Below, piece by piece: positions 14,678-18,529 of a stretch of 18,529 nucleotides of DNA. The first letter of the stretch is position 1. Each line of letters begins with the position of its first letter. The stretch comes from Oscillospiraceae bacterium (lineage in GTDB: Bacteria > Bacillota > Clostridia > Oscillospirales > Ruminococcaceae): contig JAHZBJ010000017.1 in the NCBI GenBank assembly GCA_019423445.1, positions 1-18,529 of the forward strand, written 5' to 3'. A model generated the notes under the pieces. The model searched no databases. It saw nothing but the letters and a program-made list of their open reading frames with translations, and had not been told where the DNA came from. The translations under genes and the position numbers were made by a program.

Positions 14678-14703
14678 TCAATTACCCAGCGAAGACCGCT
14701 GTA
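14678..14703 (-). other. Small hairpin between the TPP terminator and thiM
   Basis: Minus strand UUAC-AGCG pairs with CGCU-GG-GUAA around a GUCUU loop, between the terminator and the thiM ribosome binding site. It could be a stabilising or translational element. No function can be assigned. Confidence 0.3.
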
Positions 14704-14707
14704 ACGC

Positions 14708-14742
14708 AAAAAAGGAAGCTACTGATTCAGCAGCTTCCTTTG
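14708..14742 (-). terminator. Intrinsic terminator of the TPP riboswitch
   Basis: Minus strand AAAGGAAGCUGCUG pairs with CAGUAGCUUCCUUU (14 bp, one G·U) around AAU, followed by U-rich sequence. It sits 3' of the aptamer and 5' of thiM, the expected place for ligand-induced termination. Confidence 0.88.
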
Positions 14743-14753
14743 AAATACGCTAT

Positions 14754-14843
14754 CCAGGCATCCCTACGTTGGCATTATCCAAATCAGGTTTATGGGTCGA
14801 AAGTCACACTTTCCTCTCAGCCTGTCATACAAGCTCCCCGCTG
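14754..14843 (-). promoter_or_regulatory. TPP (thiamine pyrophosphate) riboswitch aptamer
   Basis: Minus strand shows the Thi-box: GGGGAGCUUG, then GGCUGAGAGG (the CUGAGA pyrimidine-sensing motif at 14820-14815), CGACCC, and AACCUGAUUUGGAUAAUGCC (about 14790-14771), ending in ACGUAGGGAUGCC. All conserved blocks are in order. It precedes thiM-thiE-HAD-thiD-thiC and should terminate transcription when TPP is abundant. The aptamer ends are approximate. Confidence 0.96.
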
Positions 14844-14858
14844 TTTAATTGTGATTTT

Positions 14859-14887
14859 ATTCTACAACACTTCCGGACAGATTTCAA
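14859..14887 (-). promoter_or_regulatory. Sigma-A promoter of the thiamine operon
   Basis: Minus strand: -35 TTGAAA at 14887-14882, 17-base spacer, -10 TAGAAT at 14864-14859. The predicted start is near 14852, about 10 bases before the TPP aptamer. Confidence 0.75.
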
Positions 14888-15014
14888 GTAATTTCCTCAA
14901 AAGCCAAAATATGCCCTAAACACCTCGCTCTTTTCTAAAAATTACACGAACTGCTTTGGACAGTCCCCGCAGTTTAACCCATGCTATGGATCTTAGATTC
15001 AAGGTTTTCTTCAC

Positions 15015-15049
15015 AAAAAAGACCTTGGGGAATCCCTTCCTCAAGGTCT
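15015..15049 (-). terminator. Intrinsic terminator of guaA
   Basis: Minus strand AGACCUUG pairs with CAAGGUCU, with an inner GG/CC helix, followed by UUUUU. It begins about 60 bases after the guaA stop. Confidence 0.88.
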
Positions 15050-15109
15050 GCTTTCATATTTTAGTCTGCCTCACTTTTGATGCTGGACATTATCCAAAAA
15101 CAAAAGTCT

Positions 15110-16642
15110 TTATTCCCACTCTATGGTCGCCGGGGGTTTCGACGTGATATCATAAACAATTCTGTTAATCCCGCGAACTTCGTTGATGATACGGCTGGAA
15201 CAGCGCTCCAGGACATCATAGGGAATGCGGGCCCAATCGGCGGTCATAAAGTCGGTAGTGGTAACTCCTCGAAGCGCCAGGGTATAATCGTAAGTTCTGC
15301 CGTCCCCCATGACACCCACACTCCGGGTGCCGGTAAGCACAGCGAAATACTGGTTGATGCTGTGGTCCAGACCCGCTTTGGCGATCTCCTCCCGGAAAAT
15401 CCAGTCGGCATCCTGGAGAATCCGCACCTTTTCCCCGGTAACCTCCCCCATCACACGGATCCCCAAGCCGGGGCCGGGGAAGGGCTGACGCCACACCAGA
15501 TAATCAGGAAGTCCCAGCTCGGTTCCCAAAGCCCGGGTCTCGTCCTTAAACAGCAGGCGGAGAGGTTCGATGATCTCCTTAAAGTCCACGCAGTCGGGCA
15601 GGCCCCCCACGTTGTGGTGGCTCTTGATGACGGCGGCATCCCCGAGACCAGACTCGATAACATCGGGATAGATGGTGCCCTGTGCCAGGAAATCCACCGC
15701 ACCGATCTTTTTGGCCTCCGCCTCAAAGACCCGGATGAATTCCTCCCCGATGATCTTCCGTTTCCGCTCCGGTTCCTCCACCCCTTTGAGACGGCTCAGG
15801 AACTGCTCTCCGGCATTGACCCGGATAAAGCGGATGGGCATATTGGCAAAGGCTGCCTCTACCTCGTCCCCTTCGTTCTTCCGCATCAGGCCGGTATCCA
15901 CAAAGATAGCAATGAGCTGGTCCCCAATCGCCTTGGAAAGCAGGGCGGCGCAAACCGAGCTGTCCACCCCACCAGAGAGGGCCAGCATCACTTTCTTCGT
16001 CCCGATTTTCTCCCGAAGGTCACGGACCGCGGTTTTTGCATAGTCCTCCATGGTCCAGTCCCCTACCGCGCCGCAGGCCAGATACAGGAAATTTTTCAGC
16101 ATGGCGCTGCCGTTTTCGGTGTGGAGCACCTCGGGATGGAATTGGAAACCATACCAACCCCGTTCCGGGTTTTCCATCGCCGCTACGGGGGTGGCGTCGG
16201 TGTGGGCAACGCTCCGGAAGCCCTCCGGCATCCGGTCCACGTAGTCGGTATGGCTCATCCAGCTGATTCCTTCCTCCGGCAGGCCCTGGAACAGGATGCT
16301 GCTGGTGTCGTACCAGGTCTGGGTTTTGCCGTATTCCCGGCTCTCAGGAGTAGCCACATGGCCTCCCAGGGCATGAGCCATGGTCTGGATGCCGTAGCAG
16401 ATTCCCAGCACCGGCACCCCTGCCTCAAAGACCCGGGGATCAATATGGGGGGAATCCTCCAGATACACACTGTTGGGTCCACCGGTAAAGATGATGCCGA
16501 TAGGCTTCAGCTCCTGGATTTTCTCCATTGCCTTATTGTAGGGGTGCACCTCGCAGTAAACCCCCAACTCCCGGACCCGCCGGGCAATGAGCTGGTTATA
16601 CTGCCCGCCGAAATCTAAAATCAGGACGGTTTGATGATCCAT
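15110..16642 (-). CDS. guaA: GMP synthase (glutamine-hydrolysing)
   Basis: Converts XMP to GMP using glutamine and ATP. 510 residues from the chosen start, the normal length. The N-terminal class I glutamine amidotransferase has LILDFGGQYNQLIARRVREL (8-27), nucleophile Cys82 in GICYG, and the His169/Glu171 pair in FHPE. The ATP-pyrophosphatase P-loop SGGVDSS is at 223-229. The C-terminal dimerisation domain ends in the characteristic IEWE. I start at 16642 (MDHQTVLIL) because GGGAG lies 8 bases upstream; the ATG at 16657 has no well-spaced site. It is monocistronic with its own terminator and diverges from padR. No purine riboswitch was found ahead of it. Confidence 0.97.
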   Translation of the reverse strand: MDHQTVLILDFGGQYNQLIARRVRELGVYCEVHPYNKAMEKIQELKPIGIIFTGGPNSVYLEDSPHIDPRVFEAGVPVLGICYGIQTMAHALGGHVATPESREYGKTQTWYDTSSILFQGLPEEGISWMSHTDYVDRMPEGFRSVAHTDATPVAAMENPERGWYGFQFHPEVLHTENGSAMLKNFLYLACGAVGDWTMEDYAKTAVRDLREKIGTKKVMLALSGGVDSSVCAALLSKAIGDQLIAIFVDTGLMRKNEGDEVEAAFANMPIRFIRVNAGEQFLSRLKGVEEPERKRKIIGEEFIRVFEAEAKKIGAVDFLAQGTIYPDVIESGLGDAAVIKSHHNVGGLPDCVDFKEIIEPLRLLFKDETRALGTELGLPDYLVWRQPFPGPGLGIRVMGEVTGEKVRILQDADWIFREEIAKAGLDHSINQYFAVLTGTRSVGVMGDGRTYDYTLALRGVTTTDFMTADWARIPYDVLERCSSRIINEVRGINRIVYDITSKPPATIEWE

Positions 16643-16813
16643 TCTCCACTCTCCCATTCTCCGGCCCAGGGGATTTCCTCTGTTGCCGGCGCCTAAAATA
16701 AATTAACATTTCTATTTTGCCATGTTCCCTGGCCAAATGCAAGAAAAAAGCCCTCTTTTCCCGGGAAATCTCCCTTTTGCGAAAAGGCCGGCCCGAAGAA
16801 GCAAAAAATTTGT

Positions 16814-16833
16814 GGGGGCTTGCCCCCTTTTTT
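16814..16833 (+). terminator. Orphan rho-independent terminator upstream of padR
   Basis: GGGGG-CUUG-CCCCC followed by six U on the plus strand, 12 bases before the padR -35. There is no plus-strand gene ahead of it within the window. It could insulate the padR promoter or end a short transcript. In the other direction the U-run is separated by ACAAA, so it works less well there. The rest of the 16643-16923 gap holds a CCTTTT/AAAAGG hairpin (about 16773-16787) and no clear guaA promoter. Confidence 0.6.
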
Positions 16834-16844
16834 CTTTTCCCCGC

Positions 16845-16873
16845 TTGACAGATTTGCCGCCGGAGCATATTAT
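16845..16873 (+). promoter_or_regulatory. Near-consensus promoter of padR-DUF2812
   Basis: -35 TTGACA (perfect, 16845-16850), 17-base spacer, -10 TATTAT (16868-16873). This is the best-matching promoter in the window. Such strength fits a gene pair that is normally held down by a repressor. Confidence 0.85.
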
Positions 16874-16904
16874 TATGTCAGACGATATATCGTGACACAT
16901 AATA
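16871..16904 (+). promoter_or_regulatory. 34-bp interrupted palindrome, likely PadR operator
   Basis: TATTATGT, three bases, the perfect 12-bp palindrome ACGATATATCGT, three bases, ACATAATA. Outer arms and centre are exact inverted repeats. It overlaps the -10 and the predicted start, so bound protein would block polymerase. PadR proteins are dimers that often bind ATGT/ACAT-type inverted repeats near their own promoter, so autorepression is the likely meaning (inference). Confidence 0.75.
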
Positions 16905-16923
16905 TTGAAGGGAGGCGCAGGCT

Positions 16924-17238
16924 ATGACCTACAGCGGCGGGCCCATGACCGAGGCCATGTACTATATCCTGCTGGCCCTCCTCACCCCCAACCACGGCTA
17001 CCAGCTGATGCATGCTGTGGAGAAGGTCTCCGGGGGGCGGCTGCGCATCGGACCCGGTACCCTCTACGGAGTTCTCACCCGAATGCTGAAGGAGGGCCTC
17101 ATTGTGGTGGTGGCGGATGACGGACGCAGAAAAACTTACGCTGTCACCCAGGCGGGGCGGGAAGCCCTGGAAGAAGAATACCGGCGCCTCACCGCCATGG
17201 TGGAGGACGGCGCCATTCTGAAGGAGGGAAGGCCATGA
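16924..17238 (+). CDS. PadR-family transcriptional regulator
   Basis: Small winged-helix repressor of 104 residues, subfamily with a short C-terminal helix (PadR-s2-like length). YYILLALLTPNHGYQLMHAV (about 13-32), GPGTLYGVLTRMLKEGLI (about 43-60) and GRRKTYAVTQAG (about 67-78) are the PadR helix-turn-helix and wing. GGGAGG lies 8 bases before the ATG. It overlaps the DUF2812 gene by 4 bases (ATGA). The palindrome over its own promoter suggests autoregulation. The inducer is unknown; PadR proteins commonly sense drugs, phenolic acids or envelope stress. Confidence 0.95.
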   Translation: MTYSGGPMTEAMYYILLALLTPNHGYQLMHAVEKVSGGRLRIGPGTLYGVLTRMLKEGLIVVVADDGRRKTYAVTQAGREALEEEYRRLTAMVEDGAILKEGRP

Positions 17239-18410
17239 AAAATCGCGTAAAAAAGTTGATCTTCGAGGATTTGCTCCAAATCGGCCGCACCGAATGCTGG
17301 CTGGAGGACATGGCCCGGGAAGGGTTGCACCTGGAGAAATTCAACAAATGGAGCGCCGTCTTCCTCCGGGGAGAGCCGGCGGAGGTCCGCTACCGGGTGG
17401 ATGTCTCCCCCAATCCCCCGGAACCTGCCCAGATCACTCTGTACCAGGAATCGGGGTGGGACTTTGTTGTCCGGTCGGGGCAGCTGAATTTCTACCGCTC
17501 CCCAGGGTCGCGGAACGCCCCGGAGCTCCACACCGACCCGGCCCAGCAGGCCGTTACCCTGGAAGGCCTGGAGCGGCTTCTCCGGCGCACCGCCATTTGG
17601 GTGGGGGTCCTTCTGGCGTTCTTCTTCGGTATGATGTTCTTCGTCTTCGTTTGGGACAACACCCCCTGGCGGTCCCTGGCGGAGGGGAACCTGTTTAATC
17701 AGATCGTCCTCTGTCTGGTGGAGGGGTACATCCTCTTCTCAGTGCTGCGGAACTTCTTTTCCATGCGCTCCCTCCACCGGAAGCTGGAACGAGGCATCCC
17801 CATCAACCACCGGGAGGACTGGCGGAAACCCCGGCGCAGGGCCTTGGCGGCCCTCTGGGCGGTTATCGTCCTCACGGTGGCAGGGGCGGTGGTGCCCTGG
17901 ATTCAGATTGCTTCCCAAAAGGAGATGAACCTCACCGATCCGGCCGCCGCCGGGCTGCCGGTGCTGCGTCTGGAATCTCTGGAACAAAACCCTGCCCTGG
18001 AACCGGACCCTGGCCCCTTCATCCGGGATGGGGTGGACTTCTCCAACCGCATTGAGACCAAATGGAACCCCTTTGCCCAGTTCACCGAAAGCGAGGAACA
18101 GGGAGTCGTCCCTGGGCGGTACTGGCCAGACGGCTCCGGGGAGTACAGCCCCTCGGTGCGGACTACCCACTACCGTCTCACCTTCGCCTGGATGGCCCCC
18201 TTCCTCCTCCAGGACCTGATGGAGTGGTACAGCTACGACATTGAGCCCCCGATCCCCCGTTACGACACCACCCTGGACGAGGCCTGGCTGGCGGATCATG
18301 TCCTCTACGGCCGGCTGGGAAACCAGGTGACGGTAATCCGCTACTACGGGGTGGCGCCTGAGGAGCAGTGGATTCCCGCGGCGGAGCAGTTTCTTTTGGA
18401 TCACCAGTAA
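17235..18410 (+). CDS. DUF2812-domain membrane protein
   Basis: 391 residues. The N-terminal soluble part (about 1-115) matches the DUF2812 pattern, including CWLEDMAREGLHLEKFNKW (about 21-39) and VRYRVDV. Three membrane segments follow at about 118-142, 153-175 and 203-223, then a soluble C-terminal domain of about 165 residues that I do not recognise. Family knowledge: DUF2812 proteins are usually encoded next to a PadR regulator, as here with a 4-base overlap, and are of unknown function, sometimes proposed to act with or as anti-regulators. GGAGGG precedes the ATG. The gene is followed directly by a terminator. Function cannot be assigned. Confidence 0.88.
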   Translation: MKNRVKKLIFEDLLQIGRTECWLEDMAREGLHLEKFNKWSAVFLRGEPAEVRYRVDVSPNPPEPAQITLYQESGWDFVVRSGQLNFYRSPGSRNAPELHTDPAQQAVTLEGLERLLRRTAIWVGVLLAFFFGMMFFVFVWDNTPWRSLAEGNLFNQIVLCLVEGYILFSVLRNFFSMRSLHRKLERGIPINHREDWRKPRRRALAALWAVIVLTVAGAVVPWIQIASQKEMNLTDPAAAGLPVLRLESLEQNPALEPDPGPFIRDGVDFSNRIETKWNPFAQFTESEEQGVVPGRYWPDGSGEYSPSVRTTHYRLTFAWMAPFLLQDLMEWYSYDIEPPIPRYDTTLDEAWLADHVLYGRLGNQVTVIRYYGVAPEEQWIPAAEQFLLDHQ

Positions 18411-18421
18411 TCCCCCAAAGG

Positions 18422-18468
18422 CCAGGGGACTCTGGGGCAAAATGCCTCTAAGTCCCCTGGGATTTTTC
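18422..18468 (+). terminator. Intrinsic terminator of padR-DUF2812
   Basis: CCAGGGGACT (18422-18431) pairs with AGTCCCCTGG (18451-18460), with an inner GGGGC/GCCUC helix, followed by GATTTTTC. It begins 12 bases after the stop codon. Beyond it, 18469-18529 holds an A/T-rich inverted repeat around ATAAAAAG/CTTTTTAT and no complete gene. Confidence 0.9.
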
Positions 18469-18529
18469 TATTATGAATAAAAAGAACTTTTTATCCCAAA
18501 ATGCGCCTTGAAACAACCAGGAAGCTATG

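Noticed and set aside
15077..16618. 513-codon plus-strand open frame opposite guaA
   Set aside because: Antisense shadow of a highly conserved enzyme, with no plausible ribosome binding site or domain.
16643..16800. Purine riboswitch upstream of guaA
   Set aside because: None of the conserved aptamer blocks (AUAUGG loop, UUUCUAC, ACCGUAAAU) is present in the guaA leader.
18527..18529. ATG at the very end of the window as the start of another gene
   Set aside because: Only three bases are available; the upstream AGGAAG is too close to support a start with confidence.

Overview
The window looks like a chromosomal segment of a GC-rich anaerobic Firmicute, most likely a gut Clostridium-class organism of the Oscillospirales type. 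The basis is strong AGGAGG-type ribosome binding sites, riboswitch-controlled metabolic genes, the short anaerobe-type ThiC, a PadR/DUF2812 pair and the overall protein flavour. The species cannot be named from sequence alone. Seventeen protein genes are supported (one carries an in-frame stop), plus one candidate leader peptide. All but the last two lie on the minus strand. No insertion sequence, phage gene, tRNA, rRNA or CRISPR array was seen.

Layout from right to left along the minus strand, then the plus-strand end. guaA (GMP synthase) at 15110-16642 is monocistronic with its own terminator. A TPP riboswitch and terminator (14708-14843), behind a good sigma-A promoter, control a thiamine operon thiM-thiE-HAD phosphatase-thiD-thiC that ends in a very strong terminator near 10209. 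An OmpR-type response regulator and its histidine kinase follow (10079-8201), closed by a hairpin at 8127-8173. Next is a tightly overlapping four-gene ABC operon: ATPase, GldF-like permease, GldG-like protein and DUF4340 protein (8017-3261). The ATPase reading frame has an amber codon directly in front of its Walker A motif. azlC-azlD (branched-chain amino acid exporter) follows, behind a promoter and a roughly 190-base leader. That leader encodes a 12-residue peptide (MQDSVPVYLIRA) and hairpins that look mutually exclusive. Last is an NCS2 purine permease (58-1380) behind a sigma-A promoter, a clear guanine-class purine riboswitch (1623-1691) and a terminator just before the gene.

On the plus strand at the right end, a PadR repressor and a DUF2812 membrane protein overlap by 4 bases. 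They are driven by a near-consensus promoter that runs into a 34-bp interrupted palindrome, and they end in a terminator at 18422.

Purine supply recurs: a riboswitch-controlled purine importer and guaA lie in one window, and thiC uses the purine intermediate AIR. Much of the novelty is in regulatory RNA. The best candidates for something undescribed are the azlCD leader, the two-layer expression platform of the purine riboswitch, and the amber-interrupted ABC ATPase in an operon where every other gene is intact.
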